Assembly (NCBI RefSeq): GCF_014651495.1
Contig: NZ_BMWZ01000006.1
Coordinates: 260,697 to 324,696 of the forward strand
Source: Algibacter mikhailovii
GTDB lineage: Bacteria; Bacteroidota; Bacteroidia; Flavobacteriales; Flavobacteriaceae
Direction: 5' to 3'
Length of the DNA stretch: 64,000 nucleotides
Shown: piece by piece, positions 1 to 9,600 of the stretch
Layout: each line of letters opens with the position of its first letter
How positions within the stretch are numbered: the stretch's first letter is position 1
Translations under genes and position numbers: made by a program
Notes under the pieces: generated by a model
What the model saw: the letters and a program-made list of their open reading frames with translations, nothing else
The model's database searches: none
What the model was told of the DNA's origin: nothing

Positions 1-744
1 AAAATTCTATTACTAATAAGTACCTTTAAAGCCTATAAAGAAGTTTTTTATCATTCTTTTATGAGTTATATGCCAGATGATGTTATTGTAGATTTACAGT
101 TTCATCATTATAATATTAAAAATTTTAAGGCAATGTTAAACCAGGAGAAGGGAAAGTACTATAAATATGTTGTTATGGGCTTTGATCATCCTGAAGTTGC
201 TGAAAGTCTTTCAAAAATAGCGGAAGAAAAGCTATTGCTTATTGATTGGAAAGCGAATTTATGCGATTCTGGGAATTATGTGTTTCAAGATTTCGGGAAG
301 GGGTTTTATACTGTTTTAAAGAATGCGTCACATTTATTTGTTAAGTATGATCGTTTAAATTTTGTTTATCCGGAGTATACACATCATCCTTTTGAAAGTG
401 TAGAAAACTTTAAAACGTTTTGTGAAGATCATAAATTTAAATATACCATTTGCACTGATTCTAACGAGTTATTGGTAAAAAAGGGTACAGCTTACATTTG
501 CGTTAATGATCGCATACTGCATGAGTTGCTTCGTCAAGCTAATGCTTTTAAATATGAAATTGGGAAAGATGTGGGTATATTATCTTATAATGATACACCC
601 TTAAAGGCGTATACTTTTAAAGGAATTTCGGTAGTCTCAGTAGACTTTAAGGAATTTGGAGCAAAAGTTGCAGATTTTATAATTTCGAATCAAAAATCAC
701 AAACGTACTTAACAACAAAATTAATTTTAAGAGATTCCTTGTAA
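1..744 (+). CDS. GntR-type transcriptional regulator with LacI-like sensor domain, 3' part
   Basis: The reading frame is open from base 1, so the gene starts before the window and the DNA-binding domain is not visible. The visible part, about 247 residues, looks like a periplasmic-binding-protein (LacI-type) effector domain: alternating strand/helix segments, 'YKYVVMGFDHPE', and a C-terminal 'DVGILSYNDTPLKAYTFKGISVVSVDF' type ending cut here for length. Bacteroidota have a known group of regulators joining an N-terminal GntR winged helix to such a domain, often next to rhamnose or fucose catabolic genes. The downstream neighbour is a sugar oxidoreductase, which fits that role. Methionine 61 is internal, not the start. 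A LacI-family protein cannot be excluded without the N-terminus. Confidence 0.72.
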   Translation, partial: KILLLISTFKAYKEVFYHSFMSYMPDDVIVDLQFHHYNIKNFKAMLNQEKGKYYKYVVMGFDHPEVAESLSKIAEEKLLLIDWKANLCDSGNYVFQDFGKGFYTVLKNASHLFVKYDRLNFVYPEYTHHPFESVENFKTFCEDHKFKYTICTDSNELLVKKGTAYICVNDRILHELLRQANAFKYEIGKDVGILSYNDTPLKAYTFKGISVVSVDFKEFGAKVADFIISNQKSQTYLTTKLILRDSL

Positions 745-759
745 TAAATTTAATTTACT

Positions 760-856
760 TACCATGGTATTTGGTGTAATCTATGGGGGGGTTAGCAGGT
801 TGCAGCAGGACACAATAGTAAAACTAGTGTTTTATGTTTGAGTTTAGCATGGTAAA
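760..856 (+). promoter_or_regulatory. Promoter region of the oxidoreductase gene with a CAGGACA element and dyads
   Basis: A perfect -7 box TATGTTTG lies at 833-840. A CAGGACA element lies at 806-812, with its GG exactly 25 bp before the -7 box, the same geometry as ahead of GH43 (29866) and lutA (minus strand, 32620). A dyad TTTAGCATGGTAAA (843-856) sits directly downstream of the -7 box, where a repressor could block transcription. A perfect palindrome TACCATGGTA lies at 760-769. The dyads are seen in the sequence; their role as operators of the upstream regulator is inference. Confidence 0.5.
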
Positions 857-871
857 AAATACATATTTTAA

Positions 872-1837
872 ATGACAGATAATTCAATAGTTTGGGGGGT
901 AATAGGTTGTGGTGATGTTGTAGAAGTAAAAGGTGGTCCTGGGTTTCAAAAGTGTGATAATTCAAAATTGTTAGCTGTAATGCGCAGAAACAAGGATCTA
1001 GCTGAAGATTTTGCTAAAAGACATAATGTGCCTTTGTGGTATGACGATGCCGATCAATTACTTGCAAATCCAGAAATAAATGCTGTATATATTGCCACTC
1101 CGCCATCCACACATCTAGAGTATGCATTAAAAGCGTTGGATGCCGGAAAGCATGTGTATGTAGAGAAGCCTATGGTGCTATCTAATGCAGAAGCCGAAGA
1201 ACTTATCAAGGCTGTTGATAAAAGTAATACTAAACTTGTTGTAGCACATTATAGACGCTTTCTGCCCATGTATAAACAGGTTAAGAATTTAATCGATACA
1301 GATGCGATAGGAGCTATTAAATTTGTCGATTTGAGGTTTTTACAGCCTTTTGATTTTAATTCTAAAGCGACTTGGCGATTGGATAAAGACGTTTCGGGAG
1401 GAGGCTATTTTCATGATATTGCGCCACATCAAATTGATTTAATGTATCACTTTTTTGGAGCCTATAATGCTGCTAAAGGTATTGCTGTTAACCAATCTAA
1501 AATTAATAATGTGGATGATACCGTTAGCGGAATAATAAGTTTTGAGAACGGTATACAATTTAGAGGGTTGTGGTCTTTTGCGATTCCTAAAGGTTTGCAG
1601 GAAGATAGATGTGTTATTTATGGTGAAAATGGAACTATTGAATTTTCTTTTTATGAGGAGCAAGTTTTCTTGAAATCTAAAACTATGGAACGCACATTTG
1701 GATTTAAAAACCCTACAGATATCCAACGGCCAATGATACAGGAAACGGTTAATTATTTCTTGGAAAAACGCAGTAATCCATGTCCTGTTGAAGATGGGGC
1801 ATTGGTAACACGGTTAATAGAAGAATTTACAAAGTGA
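872..1837 (+). CDS. Gfo/Idh/MocA family oxidoreductase
   Basis: NAD(P)-dependent sugar or polyol dehydrogenase of the Gfo/Idh/MocA family, 321 residues, cytoplasmic (no signal peptide). The N-terminal Rossmann fold begins with the nucleotide-binding turn 'GVIGCGD' at about residues 9-15, followed by 'VYIATPPSTH' and the family hallmark E98-K99-P100, whose lysine is catalytic. The C-terminal half ('SGGGYFHDIAPHQIDLMYHFFG') fits the alpha/beta substrate domain with the expected His. The substrate cannot be told. It lies downstream of a GntR/LacI-type regulator and has a promoter resembling those of GH43 and lutA, so a role in breakdown of a PUL-released sugar is likely. The start was chosen for family length, with ATG just before the Rossmann fold. 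Confidence 0.85.
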   Translation: MTDNSIVWGVIGCGDVVEVKGGPGFQKCDNSKLLAVMRRNKDLAEDFAKRHNVPLWYDDADQLLANPEINAVYIATPPSTHLEYALKALDAGKHVYVEKPMVLSNAEAEELIKAVDKSNTKLVVAHYRRFLPMYKQVKNLIDTDAIGAIKFVDLRFLQPFDFNSKATWRLDKDVSGGGYFHDIAPHQIDLMYHFFGAYNAAKGIAVNQSKINNVDDTVSGIISFENGIQFRGLWSFAIPKGLQEDRCVIYGENGTIEFSFYEEQVFLKSKTMERTFGFKNPTDIQRPMIQETVNYFLEKRSNPCPVEDGALVTRLIEEFTK

Positions 1838-2062
1838 TAATAACATCGTTTTAATAAATAGTTCAGTGATAGGTTGATACCCTCGGAAAGGAAGTGCATC
1901 GGGCAGTTTAATCATATGATATTATTACGTATGATTTTTTTCTTTAATTAAATTTCTACTTTTTTCAATTTCGATGATATAATGGGGGTATAATCCATAA
2001 ATTATTTAATTATTGTGATAATACTTTTCTATTTTTACAGACCTTAATTATTTAAGTTTATA

Positions 2063-5000
2063 ATGACTAGACTGCTAATTTTTGTTTTGTGTTTTCTGTT
2101 TTATATAAACTGTTTTGCTCAAAACAAAACCTATGTTTTTAATCATTTAAACTCGGTAGATGGACTTTCTCAAAGTGCTGTTATAGCAATTCATCAAGAT
2201 CAACTCGGTAGAATTTGGTTAGGTACTCGCGATGGCTTGAATAAATATGATGGTACGAATTTTAGGGTTTATAGAACTGAAGAAGATAACCCTAAATCTA
2301 TTAGTAATAATGATATTTTATCTATATATGAAGACAATGATGGTTATTTATGGATAGGAACATATAATGGTTTAAATAAGTATAATCCTAAAACAGATGA
2401 GTTTACTAGATACTTTCACAGCGAAGAAAGTAATTCCTTGTGCAATAATACCATCTGGACTATAGAAACACTTTCTAATGGAGAGATTTGGATTGGAACA
2501 TCAAAAGGTCTTTCTATATACAATAAAGCAGGTGATAACTTTACTAACTATTTAAATACTTTTAAAAGACCAGTACTCGGGCAGGTATTATCTGTTTTAG
2601 AAACTTCAGGAGGTCAAATTTTAATTGGAACTGGAGCGGGCATTTATAAGGTAAATCGAAGTAATGAACGTCTCGATTTTTCAATTTTAAAAGGTAGTGA
2701 GGCGTTATTTGTCCAAGATTTAGTTGAAGGGCCTCAGAATCATATACTAGTGGCTACAAAAAATCTAGGTGTTTTAAGCTATAACTTTATTCTAAAACAC
2801 TTTAGTCTTTATTTGGAAAAGGAGGCAGAAGAAGTCGATGAAAATAATGTACGGCAATTGCTATTTGATAATAAAGGGGTGTTATGGGTTGGTACTTATG
2901 GTGGACTAAAAATTGTAAATAAAGATAAGTCTGTTACTAAATTAAAGGCAGATATACTTAATACGGAGGGACTAAGCAAGAACTCTGTAAAATCATTGTA
3001 TAAAGATAAGAAAGGTTCCATTTGGATTGGTACATACTATGGAGGCGTCAATATATGGGATGAAACTAATGTGAATTTTAGAGGCATTACACAAAGTTTG
3101 AGGGGCAATGGCCTAAATTATTCAGTTGTTAGTTCTATAGCGCGTTATAATGACAATATTCTATTTGGTACAGAAGGTGGAGGCGTTAATATTTGGAATA
3201 GAAAAGAAAACACCTTCAGTTATTTAGATGACCAAAGTTCAAGACTATCAGGAAACAATATAAAGGCTCTTAAAGTATTAGATGAGTTACTGTATATAGG
3301 AACTTTTAAGAATGGAATTGAAGTTTATAACCTTAGTAAGAAACGAATTGAGTTCGAGGAATTTCCCGAATCACTACTTGATATAATAAGTAATACAGGG
3401 GTTTATGCTATAGAAAAGGATAACTTAAACAATTTGTGGATTGGCACATTTGGCCAAGGTGTAATTAAATATAATTCGGAATCCAGAAATTTTACGCGAA
3501 TTCAAAATGTTGAAGATAGAGATGAAGGACTCTCTAGTAATTTGATAAGAATTATTCGGATTGATTCAAAAAATAATGTTTGGGTAGGTACAGAGAAAGG
3601 GTTAAATAAAATTACAGAGAGTAATGGTATAGAGACATATTTTTATGATGCCAAGGTGCAATATGGGGAAGATGTTTTATGTGTTTTTGAAGACAGCAAT
3701 AAAACGCTTTGGGTGGGTACAAAATCAAAAGGATTATTTAAGTATAACGGAAAGACTTTTGAATTTGTGAGTCTACCTTTGGGAGAAGAACGTGTTTCAG
3801 CTGTTCATAGTATTTTAGAACAGGAGGATGAAGGACAATTATGGCTAAGTACCAATTTGGGACTAATTAAGTACACCAAATCTAATAAAGAAGTGCAGTT
3901 GTTTAATCAAACTGATGGCTTATTAAGTAATGAGTTTAATGATAATGCTAGTTTAAAAATTGGGAAGTCTGAATTCTTTTTTGGCGGTCCATCAGGTGTC
4001 ACCCATTTTAATTCGAATACTATAACTACTAACAATTATGTGCCACAAGTTATTTTAACAGATTTTAATGTTAAAGAGTATGAAAATTATAATCCAAAAG
4101 ACGTTTTAAAAAAAACCTTGCCCTACACAGAATCTATTAATCTATCTCATAAACAAGGTAATTTTAGTATTTCTTTTTCAATTCCAAATTTTATTAACTC
4201 CAGTAATAACAAGTATAAATATAGATTAAAAGGTTTAGAGAAAAAATGGAATGTAACAAGTAGTAATACAGCCTCTTATACTATTCAGAATCCGGGAGAT
4301 TATGTTTTTGAGGTTAAAGGAGCTAATAATGATTCGATTTGGACTCAAAATGTGACCCAATTAAAAATAAATGTAGAACCCGCGCCATGGCGTACTTGGT
4401 GGGCATTTTCCATTTATGGTTTGCTCATTTTGGGAGCGCTATATTTTCTTATAACTATACTAAGGTCTAGAGCTACCCTAAGACATGATTTACAGTTGGA
4501 GTCCTTGGAGACCGAACGTACAAAGGAACTGAATAGGTTAAAGTTAGAGTTTTTTACAAATATATCACATGAGTTTAGAACGCCACTTGCACTAATTTTA
4601 GGTCCGCTCCAGCAGGTTATTGAGGATTATAGAGGGAGTAATAAAATATTTAAAAAGTTATTGGTTATTGAAAATAGTGCAAACCACCTTCTTCAGTTAA
4701 TTAATAGGTTGATGGATTTTAGAAAATTGGAAAATAACCTTTATAAACTAGAAACAGCCGAAGGCAATATTATAAAGTTTTTACATGAAATTTATTTGTC
4801 ATTTTCTGAGTTTGCAAAAGATGGTAATTATGACTATCAATTTTTGCCAGTTTCAGATGAAATTTTGGTTTATTATGATCGTACCAAATTAGAACGGGTG
4901 TTTTATAATTTAATTTCTAATGCATTTCGGTATACGCCAAAGAGCGGCAAAATACTGGTAAAAGTTAAAAAGAACGAGGACCATGTAACAATATGTATAG

Positions 5001-6115
5001 AGGATACAGGTGTGGGAATTGCTGAAGAATATAGAAGTATAATTTTTGAAAGGTTTTTTGAAGTCGCACTCAATAATAAACCAGATAAGGATTATAATAA
5101 GGGCACAGGAATCGGACTTTCTATAGCTAAAAACATCGTGGATTTGCATAAAGGTAATATTATGGTAACCAATAATACAGAAAGTTCTGGTTCCATATTT
5201 AGTGTAAAACTTCCTTTAGGCCGTAAGCATTTATTAGATCAAGAAATTATAAAAGATTTTAAGTTTAGTGAAGATTTATCACAGTATGTAAGCCAATTGG
5301 AGCCAGGTGAAAAATCAATTGAAGAGGAGCTTCCTGATCCTATAAACAGCGAAAAGGGGACTGTTTTGCTTGTTGAGGACAATAAGCCTTTGAGAAAGTT
5401 TATGAAGAGTGTTTTAGATAGTCAATATAATGTTCTTGAGGCTGAAAATGGTGATATAGGACTTAAAATGGCAAAAAAGGAGTTTCCAGATTTAATAGTT
5501 AGCGATGTGGTAATGCCTGTGATGACGGGAACAGAACTATGTGCTGAAATTAAAAACAATGTTAAAACAAGTCATATTCCTCTAATATTATTAACATCAA
5601 GAACATCTCTGGTGTACAAGTTGGAAGGGCTGGAACGTGGTGCCGATGACTACATAAGTAAACCTTTTGATGTCAACGAGTTTAAAGTAAGAATTAAAAA
5701 CCTACTAAACGCCACCGCCAGACTTAAAGAAAAGTTCGCAGAAAACGATCTTTTAAATCCAAATCAGGTGGCTATAAATTCGGTAGATCAAGTCCTATAT
5801 AAAAAAGCAATTCAAATTGTTGAAGCGCAGATAGGAAATGAGGATTTTGATGTGCCCTTTTTTGCATCAGAGTTGGGAGTAAGCAGAACCATGCTTTTTA
5901 CAAAAATAAAGGCTTGGTCTAATTTTACACCAAATGAATTTGTGCTTCACTTTAGAATGACACGAGCCGCTCAACTTTTAGAACAAGGGAAAATTAATAT
6001 TTCAGAGGTGAGTTATAAGGTTGGCTTCAAAAACCCTAAATATTTTAGTAAATCTTTTCAAAAGAAATTTGGAATATCACCAAGTCAGTATTCTAAAAAG
6101 TTTTCAGAATCATAA
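2063..6115 (+). CDS. Hybrid two-component system regulator (HTCS) of PUL 1
   Basis: One-protein two-component system of 1350 residues that senses an oligosaccharide in the periplasm and activates PUL genes. Domains in order: signal peptide 1-20; two seven-bladed Reg_prop propellers, about 25-690, with repeated 'LWIGT' strands; Y_Y_Y domain, about 705-772; one membrane helix, about 779-800; HisKA with phospho-acceptor H836 in 'SHEFRTPL'; HATPase with N-box 'NLISNAFRYT' and G-boxes 'DTGVGIAEE' and 'GTGIGLSIAKNIV'; receiver domain with acidic D1106, phospho-acceptor D1148 and K1200; AraC-type helix-turn-helix, about 1250-1348. All key residues are present and the length is usual for the family. 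It sits immediately upstream of susC1, the normal position for the regulator of the adjacent PUL. Two similar elements (6161 and 11581) are candidate binding sites. Confidence 0.95.
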   Translation: MTRLLIFVLCFLFYINCFAQNKTYVFNHLNSVDGLSQSAVIAIHQDQLGRIWLGTRDGLNKYDGTNFRVYRTEEDNPKSISNNDILSIYEDNDGYLWIGTYNGLNKYNPKTDEFTRYFHSEESNSLCNNTIWTIETLSNGEIWIGTSKGLSIYNKAGDNFTNYLNTFKRPVLGQVLSVLETSGGQILIGTGAGIYKVNRSNERLDFSILKGSEALFVQDLVEGPQNHILVATKNLGVLSYNFILKHFSLYLEKEAEEVDENNVRQLLFDNKGVLWVGTYGGLKIVNKDKSVTKLKADILNTEGLSKNSVKSLYKDKKGSIWIGTYYGGVNIWDETNVNFRGITQSLRGNGLNYSVVSSIARYNDNILFGTEGGGVNIWNRKENTFSYLDDQSSRLSGNNIKALKVLDELLYIGTFKNGIEVYNLSKKRIEFEEFPESLLDIISNTGVYAIEKDNLNNLWIGTFGQGVIKYNSESRNFTRIQNVEDRDEGLSSNLIRIIRIDSKNNVWVGTEKGLNKITESNGIETYFYDAKVQYGEDVLCVFEDSNKTLWVGTKSKGLFKYNGKTFEFVSLPLGEERVSAVHSILEQEDEGQLWLSTNLGLIKYTKSNKEVQLFNQTDGLLSNEFNDNASLKIGKSEFFFGGPSGVTHFNSNTITTNNYVPQVILTDFNVKEYENYNPKDVLKKTLPYTESINLSHKQGNFSISFSIPNFINSSNNKYKYRLKGLEKKWNVTSSNTASYTIQNPGDYVFEVKGANNDSIWTQNVTQLKINVEPAPWRTWWAFSIYGLLILGALYFLITILRSRATLRHDLQLESLETERTKELNRLKLEFFTNISHEFRTPLALILGPLQQVIEDYRGSNKIFKKLLVIENSANHLLQLINRLMDFRKLENNLYKLETAEGNIIKFLHEIYLSFSEFAKDGNYDYQFLPVSDEILVYYDRTKLERVFYNLISNAFRYTPKSGKILVKVKKNEDHVTICIEDTGVGIAEEYRSIIFERFFEVALNNKPDKDYNKGTGIGLSIAKNIVDLHKGNIMVTNNTESSGSIFSVKLPLGRKHLLDQEIIKDFKFSEDLSQYVSQLEPGEKSIEEELPDPINSEKGTVLLVEDNKPLRKFMKSVLDSQYNVLEAENGDIGLKMAKKEFPDLIVSDVVMPVMTGTELCAEIKNNVKTSHIPLILLTSRTSLVYKLEGLERGADDYISKPFDVNEFKVRIKNLLNATARLKEKFAENDLLNPNQVAINSVDQVLYKKAIQIVEAQIGNEDFDVPFFASELGVSRTMLFTKIKAWSNFTPNEFVLHFRMTRAAQLLEQGKINISEVSYKVGFKNPKYFSKSFQKKFGISPSQYSKKFSES

Positions 6116-6160
6116 AATATTATAATTTAAAGTGCTGTAAATAAGTGTTTTGAATTATTT

Positions 6161-6206
6161 CACTCCCTTTTTTGTACTTCTACATATAAAGTTTGTTTTA
6201 GTTTTA
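6161..6206 (+). promoter_or_regulatory. Candidate HTCS-dependent promoter, copy 1
   Basis: Element CCCTTTTTTGTA at 6165-6176, then CTACAT at 6180-6185 and GTTT at 6191-6194, followed by a -7-like TAGTTTTA at 6199-6206. The copy at 11581-11626 has the same pieces at the same offsets. The location, just after the HTCS gene and before PUL 1, suggests HTCS binding. The link to the HTCS is inference from position and repetition. Confidence 0.5.
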
Positions 6207-6210
6207 AGAA

Positions 6211-6303
6211 ATGAAAAACAATAAACTAAAGCTTTCCTATATAGAGATTTTTCTAATCTGTATAATTATAATATTTAGTTTAATCTGTATATACCTATAC
6301 TAA
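6211..6303 (+). CDS. Small ORF, possible 30-residue single-span membrane peptide
   Basis: ATG to TAA encoding 30 residues: a basic N-terminus (MKNNKLKLSYIE) and then an almost uninterrupted hydrophobic stretch (IFLICIIIIFSLICIYLY) able to span the membrane. Its ATG lies four bases after a -7-like box, the same placement as the GH88 start relative to its own promoter copy, so a leaderless or near-leaderless transcript is possible. No homolog is recognised. AT-rich DNA easily yields hydrophobic ORFs by chance, so its reality is uncertain. Confidence 0.3.
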   Translation: MKNNKLKLSYIEIFLICIIIIFSLICIYLY

Positions 6304-6331
6304 CTATTTAATTAAACAACTAATTCTTTTT

Positions 6332-6445
6332 ATGACACAAAACTATTCTAATCCACATGACATGGAAAGTCGAGCCACTTTCGTTAAGAGTTTTAATTAT
6401 ATTTTTTATGGGCTCGATTTTTATGAATCTTACAAAAATAATTAG
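6332..6445 (+). CDS. Small ORF of 37 residues in the susC1 leader
   Basis: ATG to TAG encoding a soluble, aromatic-rich peptide of 37 residues (starts MTQNYSNPHDMESR, ends YESYKNN). It follows the 30-residue membrane ORF by 28 bases and lies inside the presumed long leader of susC1. It has a mixed, protein-like composition rather than low-complexity sequence, which mildly favours coding. There is no recognised family and no clear ribosome binding site, although such sites are often weak in Bacteroidota. It could be a leader peptide or chance. Confidence 0.28.
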   Translation: MTQNYSNPHDMESRATFVKSFNYIFYGLDFYESYKNN

Positions 6446-6541
6446 GTAAATATGAGTTATACCTAATTTCAATTCTAAAAAAAATTTAAAATTATTTAAA
6501 GATAGTCTTTATTATATGTTTCTTTTAACAAAAAAATAACA

Positions 6542-6596
6542 TATATTTGACGAAATGAATTGGTTTACCAATTTGATTTACCAATTTGGTAAACCA
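6542..6596 (+). promoter_or_regulatory. Proximal susC1 promoter with clustered TGGTTTACCA operators
   Basis: A -7 box TATATTTG (6542-6549) is followed by TGGTTTACCA (6561-6570), TTTACCA (6577-6583) and TGGTAAACCA (6587-6596). TGGTTTACCA and TGGTAAACCA are exact reverse complements, and the central TTTACCAATTTGGTAAA (6577-6593) is a near-perfect dyad. TGGTnnACCA is a form used by several GntR-type regulators. Placement just after a -7 box suggests repression. The cognate regulator is unknown; the GntR-like gene at the window start is one candidate. Confidence 0.5.
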
Positions 6597-6644
6597 AAAA
6601 CTAGATGAATATGATTACAATAACTAACTTAAATTAAATTACTA

Positions 6645-9600
6645 ATGAGAAAAAACGAACGATTAAAAAAGACATTGTTTTTATTATTAGGTTTTTGTTT
6701 TGTACTTAGTGTAAGTGCCCAACAAAAGCCTATTACAGGGAATGTGACAGGGATGGCAGACGGAATGCCCTTGCCTGGTGTTAATGTTATTATTAAAGGA
6801 ACAACGAATGGTACCTCAACTGATTTTGATGGAAATTATTCCATTGAAGCAAGTGCTTCAGATGTTATAGTATTCAGTTATATTGGTTATGTATCACAAG
6901 AAATTACAGTAGGTAGTTCTAGTGTAGTTAACGCAATACTTGCTGAGGATGTAGATGCTTTAGACGAGGTAGTAGTTGTTGGTTATGGTGCTCGTAAAAA
7001 GAGTGATATCACAGGTGCAGTTTCTTCAGTAAAAGCTGATGAGTTAACTGCATTTCCAGTGGTAGATGCAGCACAGGCATTACAAGGTCGTGCGGCAGGT
7101 GTTGCTGTACAATCTAATAATGGTGGTGAGCCGGGTGCGCCAATAGCTATTAAAATTAGAGGTAATACCTCTATTGGTGCTAATAGTTCACCTCTTTTGG
7201 TAGTTGATGGTTTTGTTGGAGCACAAATGCCTCAAGCTAATGATATTCAATCTATGGAAGTATTGAAAGATGCATCAGCAACGGCTATTTATGGGTCTAG
7301 AGGATCTAATGGTGTTGTAATGATAACAACAAAAAAAGGTAGAAAAGGTAAAATTACTGTGGATTTGAATACAGTATATTCTACAAATACTACATCTAAT
7401 GAGTTGGATTTATTAAAAGCCAATGACTTTATTGCTTATCAAAATGAGATTAGATCTAATCAGGGTAATTCAACGCCTTTTCCAGATGCAGGAGCTGATA
7501 CGGATTGGCAGGATGTGATTTATCAAACGGGTAATATTTCTAACACACAACTTGCAGTATCTGGAGGGTCAGAAAAAATTAATTTTTATGCATCTACAAA
7601 CTATTATGATCAAAAAGGTGTTATTATTAATTCTGGTTTTGAAAAATTAACATTTTTATCTAATGTTGATGCGCAAATATCTGATAAGTTTAAAATGGGT
7701 ATGAACCTTTACGGAAGTAGAGATAAGAAAAATGGTATTGCAACGCAATCTTCTGGTGCTAACGGTGTTGGTGGAGGTGGTGATGATGCTATATCTTTGG
7801 CTATGAGATTTGCACCTGATAAACCAATTCAAAATCCAGATGGTACGTATACTATCAATGATGCTCTTGGTGATCCAGTAGATAATCCTTACGCAGTAGC
7901 AGCCTTAAGAACAGATGAAACTAAGACAGATGATTTTAGAGCAAATACTTATTTAGATTATCAAATTATAGAAGGTCTTACATTTAAAACAACTTTTGGT
8001 TATAGTACTAGAAATAGAACGCAAGGTGTTTATGTACCTTCTTCTTTAATAGTATCAGCTAGTGCTGTTGGTGGTAGAGCAAGTATTCAAAATTGGAGAA
8101 ATACAACGTTAATTAGTGAGAATTACTTAACATGGACCAAAGAGTTAGGAAAAGGTGATTTAACGGTATTAGGAGGATATTCTTATCAGAAAAGTGTTAA
8201 TGAAATGTCATTGGTACAAGGAACTGGACTAATCTCTGATAGTTTTATTTACTATGGTTTAGGAACTTCAACAGGGTTTTTACAACCGGATTCAGCTATT
8301 ACAACCACAGAAATTCAATCATTATTTGGTAGAGTAAATTATGATTATAACGATAAGTATTTATTAACAGCTACGGTTAGACGTGATGGGGCTTCTAACT
8401 TTGCTGCCAATCAAAAATATGCAATCTTTCCTTCTGGTGCTTTAGGTTGGAAAATATCTAATGAAGACTTTTTAAAAGATAGTGAAACGGTTTCTAACTT
8501 AAAATTAAGATTAAGTTATGGTGTTACGGGTAATCCTTCAATTGCGCCTTACCAGTCTTTAGCTAGGTTCGAAAGCCTTTATGCATCTAGTAACGGCCAA
8601 ACTGTATCGGCTATTACACCAGACCAACCTGCTAACCCAGATTTAAAGTGGGAATCTTCATACCAATCAAATATTGGGGTTGATTTTGGTATGTTTAATA
8701 GTAGAATTAACTTATCTTTAGACTATTATAACATTGATACTAAAGATTTGATTCTTGGAAACAATGGTACACCTGAATATTTTGGTTATTTAAATGATGC
8801 TATTTTAACGAACTTAGGAGAAATTAATAATAAAGGTTTTGAAATTTCTTTAAACACAAGAAATATTGTAACAGATAACTTTATTTGGACTTCTGATATT
8901 GTGTTTTCTTCAAATAAAAACAAAGTAGTAAGTTTAGTAAACGATCAAGATTTATTCTTTGATGGTACACCAAGTTACTTTAGTACAGATCGTAGTACTG
9001 TGTTGCGAGTAGGAGAAGAAATAGGTCTTTTCTGGGGATTAGATTATGCAGGTGTTTACCAAGGAGGTACAGCACCGGCTGGTACTGCAACTATATCCGG
9101 AGGTGTTGCAGGAGATCCATTATTTTATGATTTAGATGATAGTGGTGATATTACCGAGTCTGATAGAGGCATAATTGGTAATCCAAATGCAGATTTTGAC
9201 TGGGGATTCAACAATGATTTATCCTATAAGAACTTTGATTTGAATATATTCTTCCAAGGTTCTTCTGGTGGAGAGATTTTTAATATGACAAACGTTCAGT
9301 TAATGAATGGAGATTCTAATACAACGTACGATTATTTCAATAATGCATGGAGACCAGATAATACGAATACTGATAAACCTCGTGTAGGAAATAATAGTAA
9401 TAGAGAAATTTCTTCTCGATTTGTTGAAGATGGAAGTTACATTAGATTAAAGAATTTAGCAATAGGTTATAATTTACCTAGTGAAGTACTTGAAAAATTA
9501 AAAATGCAAAAAATTAGATTATCGTTAAGTGCTCAAAACTTGTTTACTATTACAGATTACTCAGGTTTAGATCCTGAAGTAAACTTTGAAGGTAATGATC

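Noticed and set aside
785-791. Run of seven G upstream of the oxidoreductase gene as a phase-variable tract
   Set aside because: It lies outside the promoter core and no coding frame crosses it.
6371-6418. TCGAGCC/GGCTCGA inverted repeat in the susC1 leader as terminator or riboswitch
   Set aside because: Seven-base arms with a loop over 30 bases and no T-run; inside the small ORF, probably chance.
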